Source: CAYZJB01 sp964478735
GTDB lineage: Bacteria; CLD3; SB21
NCBI GenBank assembly: GCA_964478735.1
Contig: CAYZJB010000004.1
Coordinates: 20,228-84,227 of the forward strand
Reading direction: 5' to 3'
Length of the DNA stretch: 64,000 nucleotides
Shown in pieces: positions 26,881-35,975 of this stretch (positions within the stretch are counted from its first letter, which is position 1; every line of letters begins with the position of its first letter). The notes under the pieces were generated by a model. It did not search any database. It was not told the DNA's origin and saw only the letters and a program-made list of their open reading frames with translations. The translations under genes were made by a program, and so were the position numbers.

Positions 26881-27781
26881 GGTGCCTATGATACGTCTGT
26901 GGGTCGCGATTAGTTTCATCACCGTCGTGCCACAACTGCTCGCACAGACCGCGATAACCGTACTTTTTACCAACAACACGAACGGCATCGCGGAAATCTG
27001 CGATTGCGGAACCGTACCGCTCGGCGGCCTGGCGCGGCGAAAGAGTTTTTTTGAATCCGTACAAAAACGGACGTCCGCTGTTCTCAAACTCGATGCGGGC
27101 GATTTCCTCGATGCCTTCGGATTCAATGCTAAAAAAGATGAACTCGTCATTCAACTTTATCGCGAACTGGGATATGATGCCGTCAATATCGGCGATCAGG
27201 AGTTTGCCAACGGCAGCGAGTTTATCCGGCAACAACTCCTTCGTTCGGAATTGCCCTTGATCTCGGCGAACCTTGGGTCCGGTGCAAATCCGTTGTCCGT
27301 CGAAAGCCGCGTTGTTATAACCAGACAAAACCTCCGCATCGGCGTGGTCGGGTATCTCCCATGGTCGAGTTTTTTGTATTTTTCCGATAAGACAAAGTTG
27401 CCCGTGAAACCGTACGGGGATGGTCTGGACCAACTTCAAAAATCAGTAGACGACCTTCGACCGCAGGTCGACCTGTTGATCGTACTTTCGCAGGCCGGTT
27501 TTGAGAACGACGTCGAGTGGACTGAAAAAATCCACGGTGTGGACGTCGTCATCGGCGGCCACAGCCAGACGGAATTGACGGCTCCTTACCGGCAGGCGGA
27601 AACCGTCATCGTTCAGGCCGGAAGCGGTGGAACACACGTCGGCAAGTTGGATCTGGTTTTGCGGAACAAACAATGGACGGTTTCAGACTATCGTCTGGTT
27701 CCTCTCGATTCAACGATTCCGGAAGACACGAAGTTTCGGCTCGCGATCGATCGTTTTGAAAAACAAAAAGTCAAAAAATGA
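26879..27781 (+). CDS. 5'-nucleotidase/UshA-like protein with replaced metal ligands (pseudo-phosphatase)
   Basis: The ~300-aa exported protein has a signal peptide ending at QLLAQ and the fold pattern of the calcineurin-like UshA/5'-nucleotidase family (TVLFTNNTNG, LGGLARRKSFF, LKLDAGDF, IVLSQAGFE, VIGGHSQTE). The canonical motifs are TNDxHG, GNHEF, LSHxG and GHxH. Here they read TNNTNG, GDQEF, LSQAG and GHSQ, so one Asp and four His at the metal site are replaced by Asn or Gln. Only the Asp of DAGD and the first His of GHxH remain. A CDC pair (EICDCG) follows motif I. The C-terminal nucleotidase domain is absent. It is probably a non-catalytic binding protein. The start may be ATG 26879 or ATG 26888. 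Confidence 0.8.
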   Translation: MVPMIRLWVAISFITVVPQLLAQTAITVLFTNNTNGIAEICDCGTVPLGGLARRKSFFESVQKRTSAVLKLDAGDFLDAFGFNAKKDELVIQLYRELGYDAVNIGDQEFANGSEFIRQQLLRSELPLISANLGSGANPLSVESRVVITRQNLRIGVVGYLPWSSFLYFSDKTKLPVKPYGDGLDQLQKSVDDLRPQVDLLIVLSQAGFENDVEWTEKIHGVDVVIGGHSQTELTAPYRQAETVIVQAGSGGTHVGKLDLVLRNKQWTVSDYRLVPLDSTIPEDTKFRLAIDRFEKQKVKK

Positions 27782-27910
27782 GTTTGACGATCGTACCATT
27801 CCGGGGCATCCATAAGGCCGGGTGTGACGCCTTCGTATGCCCCCGATATGTCCTTGAATTCAACCGGTGAATCAGTCTACTTTTGAGACGACTGGTCATT
27901 ACATAATCAC

Positions 27911-29299
27911 ATGACGCAACCCAAAATCGCACATCCGTTCAAGTTTCCAATCCTCGGGCAATCCTCCGACACGGCCGTTCCCCGGTCCGGCAGAAAAAAC
28001 AAAGTAGCCTTTATCACCCTGGGATGTCCCAAAAACCAGGTCGACAGTGAAATCATGATGGGCAATCTGCATCATTCTCGGATTGTCGAACGTGCGGAAG
28101 AGGCGGACACGATCGTGATCAATACCTGCGGCTTTATCGAAAGCGCCAAACAGGAATCCATCGACACGATCCTTGGAGCGATCCGGTTGAAGGAAACCTC
28201 GGCGAAACAGGGACACTGCAAGCGCGTCATCGTGACGGGTTGTCTGTCGGAACGCTATCGGGATGAAATGAAAAAAGAATTGCCGGAAGTGGACGCGATG
28301 TTTGGCGTTCATGAATTCGATAAAGTCAATCAGGCCGTCGAGGGACATTATCAGCAGATTTTCCTGTCGGATCGTAAGCTTCTGAACGGGGGCCATTTTG
28401 CCTATCTAAAGATTTCCGAAGGCTGCAACCAGCGTTGCGGGTTTTGTTATATCCCCATGATCCGCGGCAATCTGGTGAGCAAGTCCATCGAAGAAAACGT
28501 GGCCGAGGCGAGGATGCTGGCCGAGCGCGGAGTGAAAGAACTGATCGTCATTTCACAGGATACGTCGTCGTACGGTTACGACTTTGACCACAGCGCGGAA
28601 AACCGTCGTAACAACGTTCATCTGATCAAATTACTTCATCATCTCTCGGCGATCGGCGGCATCGAATGGATCCGCCTCATGTATCTTTACCCGTCTATTT
28701 TTTCGGATGACTTGATCGAGACGATCGCCGAGTTGCCCAACGTTTGTAAATACGTCGATCTTCCGGTTCAGCATATCTCCGATCGCATGCTGGCATCGAT
28801 GCGGCGGCAGACGACGCAGTCGCAGACGCTGGATCTACTGGCGAAGATTCGTGAACGGATACCGGAGGCGGCCATCCGGACGTCGCTGATCGTGGGATAC
28901 CCGGGAGAGACCGACTCCGATTTTCAGCAATTGTACGACTTTGTCGAGTCGATCCGATTCGACCGTCTTGGCGTGTTTACGTATTCGCGCGAAGAGGGTA
29001 CGATGGCATACGATCTGAACGATCAGGTACCCGATGCCGTCAAACGTGAACGGGCCGACCGTCTCATGCAGCTTCAACAGGAAATTTCTTACGAAAAAAA
29101 CATCCGACGGGTCGGTCAGGCGTTTCGCGTGTTGATCGATCGCCGGGAAGAACAAACGTGGATCGGCCGCACGCAATATGACGCTCCGGAAATTGACAAT
29201 GAGGTCGTTGTCTCCGGAACGGCCCTGCAGGTCGGCAATTTCGTCGACGTACGCGTGACCGATGCCATGGAGTACGATCTGATCGGACAATCCATTTAA
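27911..29299 (+). CDS. rimO: Ribosomal protein S12 methylthiotransferase RimO
   Basis: The 462-aa radical-SAM enzyme methylthiolates Asp of ribosomal protein uS12. An N-terminal UPF0004 domain carries Cys in TLGCPKNQVDSE, INTCGF and VTGCLSER for one iron-sulfur cluster. The radical-SAM motif is CNQRCGFC (C-x3-C-x2-C) at about residue 172, and a C-terminal TRAM domain is present (FRVLIDRREEQTWIGRT). The CPKNQVDSE signature distinguishes RimO from MiaB. No clear Shine-Dalgarno sequence precedes ATG 27911, and the ~30-residue N-terminal extension is longer than usual. It begins a seven-gene plus-strand run to mutS2. Confidence 0.93.
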   Translation: MTQPKIAHPFKFPILGQSSDTAVPRSGRKNKVAFITLGCPKNQVDSEIMMGNLHHSRIVERAEEADTIVINTCGFIESAKQESIDTILGAIRLKETSAKQGHCKRVIVTGCLSERYRDEMKKELPEVDAMFGVHEFDKVNQAVEGHYQQIFLSDRKLLNGGHFAYLKISEGCNQRCGFCYIPMIRGNLVSKSIEENVAEARMLAERGVKELIVISQDTSSYGYDFDHSAENRRNNVHLIKLLHHLSAIGGIEWIRLMYLYPSIFSDDLIETIAELPNVCKYVDLPVQHISDRMLASMRRQTTQSQTLDLLAKIRERIPEAAIRTSLIVGYPGETDSDFQQLYDFVESIRFDRLGVFTYSREEGTMAYDLNDQVPDAVKRERADRLMQLQQEISYEKNIRRVGQAFRVLIDRREEQTWIGRTQYDAPEIDNEVVVSGTALQVGNFVDVRVTDAMEYDLIGQSI

Positions 29300-29312
29300 C
29301 AAGGGAATATCC

Positions 29313-30632
29313 ATGAAACTCCGAAAAGCCGTGTTGGGTTTGGTGGTTGCCGTGTCCTCCGTCGTGGCTCAAAAAGGCGCCGGCGGTCCGTTTTTTTTTC
29401 TCGATGCGGCCAATTTTGCCTCGCGCGACACCAACCTCGGCAGGATCGAAGTGTTCGTCAAAGTCGCCCATTCCGAGCTCGTGTTTTCCCGGTTTCAGAC
29501 GGATTTTTTTCGGGCCCAGTACGAACTGACGTTTCAGATCTTCGATAAGGAAAAAAATCTCGTCAAACGCGACATTCAGGACCGGGAAATTCGTTTGTCG
29601 ACGTATCAGGAAACGACGTCCGATGTGAAATTTCACTTCAGCCGTCTGACGACCGACCTGGCGCCGGGCGACTACACGCTGATCGTTAACCTGACGGACC
29701 GGGAAACGCAAAAATCCGGCCAGCGTCAACTGGAAATTCCGGTCCGCGGATTTCGCGACCGCCCCGTCGGCATCAGTGATCTTATTTTCGCCGATCGTAT
29801 TCAGAAAGACACACTCCTCGACATCGTGAATATTGTACCCAACGTATTCAAGAGTTTTGACAACGAGTACAAAAATTACGCGGTGTATTTTGAAATTTAC
29901 AATGAACGGCTGGCGTACAAGTATCGCGACGAACAAGGAAAGATTCCGAAAGACACGGACGACGTTAAAATTCATTATCGCGTGCTGGATAAAAATCAAA
30001 AACTCGTAATGGAAGACAGCCTTGAGAAAAAGGTATGGCAATTTCAAACGTTCAGTTCGGTCGAGATCAACAAAGGGGCATTGAGCTTTGGGAAGTACAT
30101 CCTTGACGTGACCGTCCAGAAAGGTCCACACCGGGCGTCGACAAAATCGATCTTTGACGTGCGATTGTCCGCTTTTACTGCACCCTCACTTGCCGTGCAG
30201 ACGTTCGATCTGGATCAGGCGATCAAACAAATGCGTCACATCGCGCGAAACGAAAACCTGTCCAAGATCCTGAAAAAACCCCAGTCGGAGAAACAGGAAT
30301 TCTTCAAAGCGTTCTGGAAGCAGCGGGATCCATCGCCGGAAACCGAACGCAACGAGTTGATGGAGGAATACTACCGCCGGATCGATTATGCCAACCGCTA
30401 TTTTACGTCGGGTTTTCGTGAAGGCTGGGATACCGACCGCGGCATGGTTTACATCATCCTGAGTGCTCCCGACGATATTGAGCGTCATCCTTACGAGGCG
30501 AATTCCCAGCCGTACGAGATCTGGTATTTTTACAGCGCCAATCTGAAACTGGTCTTTGTCGATTTCAACGCCGTTGGCGACTACGAATTGTACAACCGTC
30601 TCGATTTTGAGAACTATATCGCCCTGCGCTAA
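29313..30632 (+). CDS. GWxTD-domain exported protein (copy 1)
   Basis: The 439-aa protein has a signal peptide (MKLRKAVLGLVVAVSSVVAQ). A beta-rich middle follows, and the C-terminal GWxTD domain has the exact motif at residues 371-375 (GWDTDRGMVYIILSAPDD), followed by PYEIWYFY. This family is known mainly from FCB and Acidobacteria-type genomes and its function is undescribed. The same ~90-residue module ends the protein at 38880-40280. It follows rimO by 13 bases and overlaps the next NTPase gene, so it is part of an operon that also encodes Era. Confidence 0.9.
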   Translation: MKLRKAVLGLVVAVSSVVAQKGAGGPFFFLDAANFASRDTNLGRIEVFVKVAHSELVFSRFQTDFFRAQYELTFQIFDKEKNLVKRDIQDREIRLSTYQETTSDVKFHFSRLTTDLAPGDYTLIVNLTDRETQKSGQRQLEIPVRGFRDRPVGISDLIFADRIQKDTLLDIVNIVPNVFKSFDNEYKNYAVYFEIYNERLAYKYRDEQGKIPKDTDDVKIHYRVLDKNQKLVMEDSLEKKVWQFQTFSSVEINKGALSFGKYILDVTVQKGPHRASTKSIFDVRLSAFTAPSLAVQTFDLDQAIKQMRHIARNENLSKILKKPQSEKQEFFKAFWKQRDPSPETERNELMEEYYRRIDYANRYFTSGFREGWDTDRGMVYIILSAPDDIERHPYEANSQPYEIWYFYSANLKLVFVDFNAVGDYELYNRLDFENYIALR

Positions 30633-31134
30633 ACTCCTCATCATTACGGGATTGCCCCACGTCGGCAAAACAACGGCCGTGGAACGCATTGCAGCGGCCA
30701 GTCCGGTACCGGCCTGTGGCTTTGTCACGCATGCCGTTTGGGAAAACGGATATCGCGTTGCGCTGGATTGGGTCAACCACCGTCGTTGCACCTACCGCGT
30801 GGCGCGCCGGCAAGAACAAAAAAATGGCGGGTTTTTTGTCGTGGAGGATGATACTTTGACGCGTGCGCTGGCGGACACTTTTTCCGATGTCGACGCATCA
30901 ATGTTGATCTACATGGATGAAGTAGGCAGCCTGTATTGTCGGTCGGACGATTTTGTCCGGTCCATCCGGTCCTTTATCGGTTGGTACCCGATGGTCGTGA
31001 GTATGCAGACTCGCGGACACGCTTTTCTTGAGGAAATGGTTCGATATACGAATGCCGTCACGCTAGAGCTGACGGGCGACAACCGGGACGACGTCCCGAC
31101 GGAGGCTTTGCGTGAACTCTTCTCCCGCATCTGA
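30607..31134 (+). CDS. THEP1-like nucleoside-triphosphatase
   Basis: The product of ~175 aa has a P-loop at its start (IITGLPHVGKTT), followed by GFVTHAVWENGYRVALDWV, typical of the THEP1/NTPase_1 family, and a Walker B strand (MLIYMDEVGSL). These enzymes hydrolyse nucleoside triphosphates in vitro; their cellular role is unclear. The start is uncertain. TTG 30607 places the P-loop near residue 11 as in homologues, while ATG 30556 adds 17 residues overlapping the GWxTD gene. Both overlap the preceding gene, and the 3' end overlaps era by 23 bases, pointing to coupled translation. Confidence 0.82.
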   Translation: MRTISPCAKLLIITGLPHVGKTTAVERIAAASPVPACGFVTHAVWENGYRVALDWVNHRRCTYRVARRQEQKNGGFFVVEDDTLTRALADTFSDVDASMLIYMDEVGSLYCRSDDFVRSIRSFIGWYPMVVSMQTRGHAFLEEMVRYTNAVTLELTGDNRDDVPTEALRELFSRI

Positions 31135-32023
31135 TGCGAATTTTCATTCCGGCTACGTGACGATTCTCGGCCGTCCCAACGCCGGTAAATCCACGCTGCT
31201 CAACAGCCTCCTGAATTTCAAATTGTCCATCGTTTCTCCCAAGCCCCAAACGACCCGCCGCCGGGTTCTCGGAATATGGAACGGGCCGTCGGCGCAGATT
31301 GTTTTTCTCGACACGCCGGGGCTGATCGATCCGCGATACCGACTTCAGGAACGCATGATGAACTATGCCGCCGACGCGGTGGCCACGGCCGACGTGCTGC
31401 TTCCGATCGTCGACGCAACCGAATTCGCCGCCCACGATGGAGTCGAGACGCTGCGTCCGTATCTCGAAAAGGCCTCGCGGCCGCGCCTGCTTCTGTTAAA
31501 TAAAATCGACAAGATCGCGAAGGACCACCTTCTGCCGATGATCGATCATTATCATCGATTGGACTGGTTCAAGGAAATCATTCCCGTTTCGGCATTGACG
31601 GGAGATGGATTGGATCGCGTGAAATACAGCCTGATCGAATCGCTTCCGGTTCATACGCCATACTACGATCCGGAAATATTGACCGAACAGCCGGAAAGGT
31701 TTTTTGTCACGGAGATCATTCGCGAAAAAATATTCGAACAGTTTTCCGAGGAAATTCCGTATTCAACGGACGTCACGGTGGACGAGTTCAAAGAAAAAAA
31801 AGGCCGCAAAGATTTTATTAAAGTCTCGATCATCGTCGAGCGGGCGTCGCAGAAAGCGATTTTGATCGGCAAACAGGGATCGGCGCTCAAAACACTGGGT
31901 GCCGAAGCGAGAAAAGATATCGAACAATTTCTCGGCCGGCCCGTTTTTTTGGAGCTGTGGGTGAAAGTTCAGGAAAAATGGAGAGACGACGATACCAAAT
32001 TGCGACGATTGGGTTACGCCTGA
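31112..32023 (+). CDS. era: GTPase Era
   Basis: The 303-aa ribosome-assembly GTPase binds 16S rRNA near its 3' end. Visible motifs are G1 GRPNAGKST, the switch region QTTRRRVLG, G3 DTPG, G4 NKID and G5-like SAL. The C-terminal KH domain has the loop IGKQGSALK and the usual ending VKVQEKWRDDD. The start is GTG 31112 with GGAGG 7 bases upstream. It overlaps the THEP1-like gene by 23 bases and is overlapped by the next lipoprotein gene by 46 bases. Confidence 0.96.
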   Translation: MNSSPASDANFHSGYVTILGRPNAGKSTLLNSLLNFKLSIVSPKPQTTRRRVLGIWNGPSAQIVFLDTPGLIDPRYRLQERMMNYAADAVATADVLLPIVDATEFAAHDGVETLRPYLEKASRPRLLLLNKIDKIAKDHLLPMIDHYHRLDWFKEIIPVSALTGDGLDRVKYSLIESLPVHTPYYDPEILTEQPERFFVTEIIREKIFEQFSEEIPYSTDVTVDEFKEKKGRKDFIKVSIIVERASQKAILIGKQGSALKTLGAEARKDIEQFLGRPVFLELWVKVQEKWRDDDTKLRRLGYA

Positions 32024-32355
32024 TAGGAAATATTTTTATTCTCGTCGTGGCCTGTCAGGCGCCCGATCGGAGTCCCGGCCAAGTGGCAAGAGAATTTGCG
32101 TCGTCCTACCGTGACGGGATACGGGATTCCTCTTTTTACCGCCTCGTGGTCGGGAACGCCAAAAAAAAGCTGGCCCATGACCGCACCGATTTACAATCGA
32201 TACAGATGGTTATAACGGACAGTGCATTGGAAAACGGGCAATCGGTATTTACATTTCGGCTGACCGAGCCCGGTTCGACGGTTCTTCCGCAGGAGCCATC
32301 GTTTCTGGAGGTCCGAATCGACTCCGGTAAGGTCATCGATTATCGTTTTCGCTAA
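31978..32355 (+). CDS. Small predicted lipoprotein, unknown function
   Basis: ATG 31978 gives 125 residues with an N-terminal hydrophobic segment ending in a lipobox-like VVAC. A ~95-residue globular part follows with a cystatin-like strand pattern (FTFRLTEPGSTV, LEVRIDSGKVIDYRFR). The sequence is not recognised. The gene overlaps the era 3' end by 46 bases and precedes moeA by 6 bases. The frame can be extended to 31957, but ATG 31978 leads straight into the signal peptide. Confidence 0.68.
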   Translation: MERRRYQIATIGLRLIGNIFILVVACQAPDRSPGQVAREFASSYRDGIRDSSFYRLVVGNAKKKLAHDRTDLQSIQMVITDSALENGQSVFTFRLTEPGSTVLPQEPSFLEVRIDSGKVIDYRFR

Positions 32356-32361
32356 AGAAAC

Positions 32362-33594
32362 ATGATTTCAGTCGAAGAAGCATTGCACATCGTATCGGCC
32401 CACGCGTTTCCTCTGGAAACGGAGCGCGTGACGCTGGAGGAAGCGGCCGGGCGAACACTGCGAGAGGACGTAATCAGTCCGGATGCCATTCCGCCGTTTG
32501 ACAATTCTGCCGTCGACGGTTATGCCGTGAAAATATCCGATCTGTCCGAGGCATCCCAATGGCGACCGGTCATGCTGACTTTGAAAGGGGTGGTGGGTGC
32601 CGGTCAAACACCGGAGCACACGCTTCGCGCAGGAGAAGCGTTTCAGATTATGACGGGTGCGCCGCTGCCGACGGGAACCGAGGCCGTCGTCATGATCGAA
32701 CAAACGGAAAAACTGCCCGATGGCAGGATCGGATTTATTGCGCCTGTGCATGCCGGCGACAATTGCCGCCGCGCGGGCGAAGACCTGTCCGCTGGACAGA
32801 AAATCCTTTCGTCGGGAGACGTTTTGCGTCCCTACGATGTCGGATTGTGCGCAACCGTCGGTCGCGACCGTCTTGCCGTAACGCGCAAGCCGCGTGTCGC
32901 CATCGTTGCGACCGGCAGCGAACTGGTGCCGCCCGGTCAACCTTTGAAGGGAGGACAAATCCGGGCGAGTACGGGTTATGCGCTGCACGGTCTGATCGAA
33001 TCGGCCGGCGGCGAGGCCATCGACTATGGGATTGTCCGCGATGATCCTGAAGAAACCCGGCGCGTACTTTCCGAGGCGACTTCATGCGACGTCATACTGA
33101 CTTGCGGCGGCGTTTCCATGGGGGAATTCGACTACGTCCGTCCGGCGATGGAAGAACTGAAAATCACGACCCATTTTTGGAAAGTACGTCAGCGTCCCGG
33201 TAAACCACTGGTGTTCGGCACGCGGGAGCGGCACCTGTTTTTCGGATTACCCGGCAATCCGGTAAGTTCGCTGATCTGTTTTGAGATTTACGTACGGCCC
33301 TGTCTTCATCGATTGCTCGGACGTTCGGGAGATGACGGAAAGCGGATCAAAGCAATGGCGGCTCAAAGCATTGCCTCCAAATCGGGTTTACATCAATTTA
33401 TCCGCGTGCGTCTGGAGTATTCCGACGGCCGGTGGAAAGCATGGCCGTACGGTAAACAAAGTTCCGGTGTGCTCTCGACATTATCCGCGGCGCACGGTCT
33501 GCTGGAAATTCCGGAAAACGCTCCGGACGTTTGCGTCGGGGACGAGGCCGACGTTTTGATTTTGAATGAACGTGCAATACTGGAGCAATTGTAA
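32362..33594 (+). CDS. moeA: Molybdopterin molybdenumtransferase MoeA
   Basis: The 410-aa protein inserts molybdate into adenylylated molybdopterin. Motifs include PPFDNSAVDGYAV near residue 45, GAPLPTGTEAVVMIEQT, VAIVATGSELV, the MoCF-type CGGVSMGEFDYV, RPGKPLVFG and LPGNPVSSL. The length is normal. No other molybdopterin gene is visible in the window. Its stop overlaps the mutS2 start by one base (TAATG), so the two are translationally coupled. Confidence 0.95.
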   Translation: MISVEEALHIVSAHAFPLETERVTLEEAAGRTLREDVISPDAIPPFDNSAVDGYAVKISDLSEASQWRPVMLTLKGVVGAGQTPEHTLRAGEAFQIMTGAPLPTGTEAVVMIEQTEKLPDGRIGFIAPVHAGDNCRRAGEDLSAGQKILSSGDVLRPYDVGLCATVGRDRLAVTRKPRVAIVATGSELVPPGQPLKGGQIRASTGYALHGLIESAGGEAIDYGIVRDDPEETRRVLSEATSCDVILTCGGVSMGEFDYVRPAMEELKITTHFWKVRQRPGKPLVFGTRERHLFFGLPGNPVSSLICFEIYVRPCLHRLLGRSGDDGKRIKAMAAQSIASKSGLHQFIRVRLEYSDGRWKAWPYGKQSSGVLSTLSAAHGLLEIPENAPDVCVGDEADVLILNERAILEQL

Positions 33595-35975
33595 TGGAAG
33601 CGCCTTTCAGCCTCGCTGCGCTTGAATTCGACAAGCTGAAAGACACGCTGTCGAAGTACGCCCTGACGGAAATGGGCCGGGACCGCGTTAGTGTCCTTCG
33701 GCCGGTCCTTCGCAAAGAAGACGCGCTGGCCCAATTGTCGATCACGAAGGAAATGCACGATTGTCTGGCCACCGGCGATCCTTTGCCGATCGACGGATTA
33801 TCCGATCCACGGCCGTGGCTGGAAAAAATGCACGTCGCCGGACAGTTCTTCAACACGACGGAACTTTTGAAAATCAGGAGATTTTTGGAAGTGACTCGCC
33901 GGATCAAAGTTTTTTTTAATTCGCGCCGTGAGACCTGTCCGTTGATCGGTCAGCAAACGGCCGCACTTGTCGCCATGCCGACGGAAGAGAAGCGGATCGG
34001 TGAGATCGTCGGAGACGAAGGTGAAATTTTGGATTCGGCGAGTCCGGAATTACGCCGCATTCGTCGGGAGCTCGAGTCGACAAGCCATCAGCTCCGGAAA
34101 AAAATCGAAACGTTGGCCCGTTCGTACGTGAGCCAGGGCTATGCGCACGAGGCGCTGGTGACGGTGCGCGACGGACGCATGGTCATACCCGTTAAAGACG
34201 AATACAAAAACACGATCCGCGGTTTCGTGCACGATGCATCGGCGAGCGGACAGACGGTCTATATCGAACCGACGGAGGCGCTCGAACTCAACAACGCGGT
34301 CCGGACCCTTCAGTACCGTGAAGTACGAGAAATTGAACGAATTCTGCTCGAGATCAGCAATCAATTGCGCGAGCGGCACGACGCGTTGACGGGTAACGCC
34401 GAGGTTATGGCGGAATTCGATTTTGCTTACGCGAAGGGCCGTCTGGCTCAGGTGTTACACGGCATCGTTCCGGTTGTACGTGACGACGGAGTATTGATCC
34501 TCCGGCGAGGGCAACATCCGTTGCTCTTGCTGAAAGAGTTGGCAAGACCGGAACGCGAACGTCGTCCGGTCGTTCCGCTCGACTTTGAACTGGGGCGTCC
34601 CGATCGCCTGGTCATCATTTCCGGTCCGAATGCCGGCGGTAAAACCGTGGCCTTGAAGACGATCGGCCTGTTTGTGTTGATGACCCAGTGCGGTTTGCTG
34701 ATCCCGTCCGCCGAAGATTCCGAAGTCAGCGTGTTTCACCGTGTGCTGGCCGATATCGGCGATGAACAGAGCATCGAAAACGATCTCTCCACGTTTTCTT
34801 CGCACGTCAAAAATCTCGCGTCGATGACCCGCACGGTCGATCCGCTGACCCTGATCCTGATCGACGAACTGGGGAGCGGTACCGATCCGCGAGAAGGCGC
34901 GGCACTGTCGGTCGCGTTTTTGAACCATGTGCTTGCGTGCAAAGCCGCCGGCGTCGTTACCACGCACCACGGCGAATTGAAGGTGTACGCCCATGAGACG
35001 CCCGGCGTGACCAACGGCTCCATGGAGTTCGATCGGGCCACGCTGGCTCCTACGTACGTGTACCGTCCCGGGATTCCGGGCAGCAGCTATGCCTTTGAAA
35101 TTGCTCGCCGGATGGGCCTCGATGAACGATTGATCGAGGAAGCGCGGCACGTTGCCGGTCAGGAGTCGTTGAAACTTGACAATTTGATCAACGATTTACA
35201 GCAGCGGTTGATCCGCCACGAGCAAATGGTGCAGGAGCTGAGCCGTGAAAAATCTCGGCTCGAAGGGCTGTCGAAATTCTACGACGTCAGGGCGCGTGAA
35301 CTCAAACAAAAGGAACAAAAAGCCCGTAAGGAGTTGCTGGCCGAACGCGAAAAAATATTGCGCCAGGCGAATCGCGACATTGAAGAATGGATCCGTCGGA
35401 TTCGCGAAAGCCAGGCCGACAGCGCCACGATCCAATCCTCGCGGGAGTTTTTGAAGCGCACGCGTACGGAGATTCAAACGGTCGAATCGGAGATCGAAAA
35501 GTCGTCGGAGCCCGTTGAGGAATTTCATCCGAAGCCCGGCGACCGGGTTTCCATTCGCGGGATGGATGTCGAGGGTACCGTTCTTTCCGAACCGGACCGC
35601 CACCGTCAGGTTACCGTAGCGGCCGGTTCTCTGCAAATCAAGGTCAGTGTATCCCAGTTGCGCCCGGCGCCCGCGGCGGTAAAAGCCGTGGGGGTCAAAG
35701 AAAAAATCGATTGGGATTCGGCAGCCGTCGGCCATGAGATCGATTTACGCGGCTTAACGGCAGAGGAAGCGCTTTACGAAACCGACAAATACATTTCGGA
35801 CGCGCATGCGCTCGGCCTGCAGCGGGTGTCGCTGATCCACGGCAAGGGCGAAGGGATTCTGCGGCGCAAAATCAATGAGTTTTTGAAGAAAAATCCCCGC
35901 GTAGAAAATTTCCGTCTTGGACAATGGGGAGAGGGAGATACGGGAGTCACGATCGTCGAACTCAAAGGCGATTGA
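33594..35975 (+). CDS. mutS2: Endonuclease MutS2
   Basis: The 793-aa MutS-family protein suppresses homologous recombination and, in other bacteria, acts on collided ribosomes. It lacks the mismatch-recognition domain of MutS1. The ATPase part has Walker A at about residue 344 (GPNAGGKT), Walker B (LILIDELGSGTDPREGA) and the TTHH motif (VVTTHHGELK). A long coiled coil follows (~520-640), then a KOW-like region. The C-terminal Smr nuclease domain (~715-793) shows the conserved IDLRGL and HGKGEGILR. It is the last gene of the operon. Its stop abuts the convergent gene at 35976 with no spacer and no terminator. Confidence 0.95.
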   Translation: MEAPFSLAALEFDKLKDTLSKYALTEMGRDRVSVLRPVLRKEDALAQLSITKEMHDCLATGDPLPIDGLSDPRPWLEKMHVAGQFFNTTELLKIRRFLEVTRRIKVFFNSRRETCPLIGQQTAALVAMPTEEKRIGEIVGDEGEILDSASPELRRIRRELESTSHQLRKKIETLARSYVSQGYAHEALVTVRDGRMVIPVKDEYKNTIRGFVHDASASGQTVYIEPTEALELNNAVRTLQYREVREIERILLEISNQLRERHDALTGNAEVMAEFDFAYAKGRLAQVLHGIVPVVRDDGVLILRRGQHPLLLLKELARPERERRPVVPLDFELGRPDRLVIISGPNAGGKTVALKTIGLFVLMTQCGLLIPSAEDSEVSVFHRVLADIGDEQSIENDLSTFSSHVKNLASMTRTVDPLTLILIDELGSGTDPREGAALSVAFLNHVLACKAAGVVTTHHGELKVYAHETPGVTNGSMEFDRATLAPTYVYRPGIPGSSYAFEIARRMGLDERLIEEARHVAGQESLKLDNLINDLQQRLIRHEQMVQELSREKSRLEGLSKFYDVRARELKQKEQKARKELLAEREKILRQANRDIEEWIRRIRESQADSATIQSSREFLKRTRTEIQTVESEIEKSSEPVEEFHPKPGDRVSIRGMDVEGTVLSEPDRHRQVTVAAGSLQIKVSVSQLRPAPAAVKAVGVKEKIDWDSAAVGHEIDLRGLTAEEALYETDKYISDAHALGLQRVSLIHGKGEGILRRKINEFLKKNPRVENFRLGQWGEGDTGVTIVELKGD

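Noticed and set aside
29064..30131. 355-codon minus-strand frame opposite rimO and the GWxTD gene
   Set aside because: It spans two real genes and has no recognisable domain.
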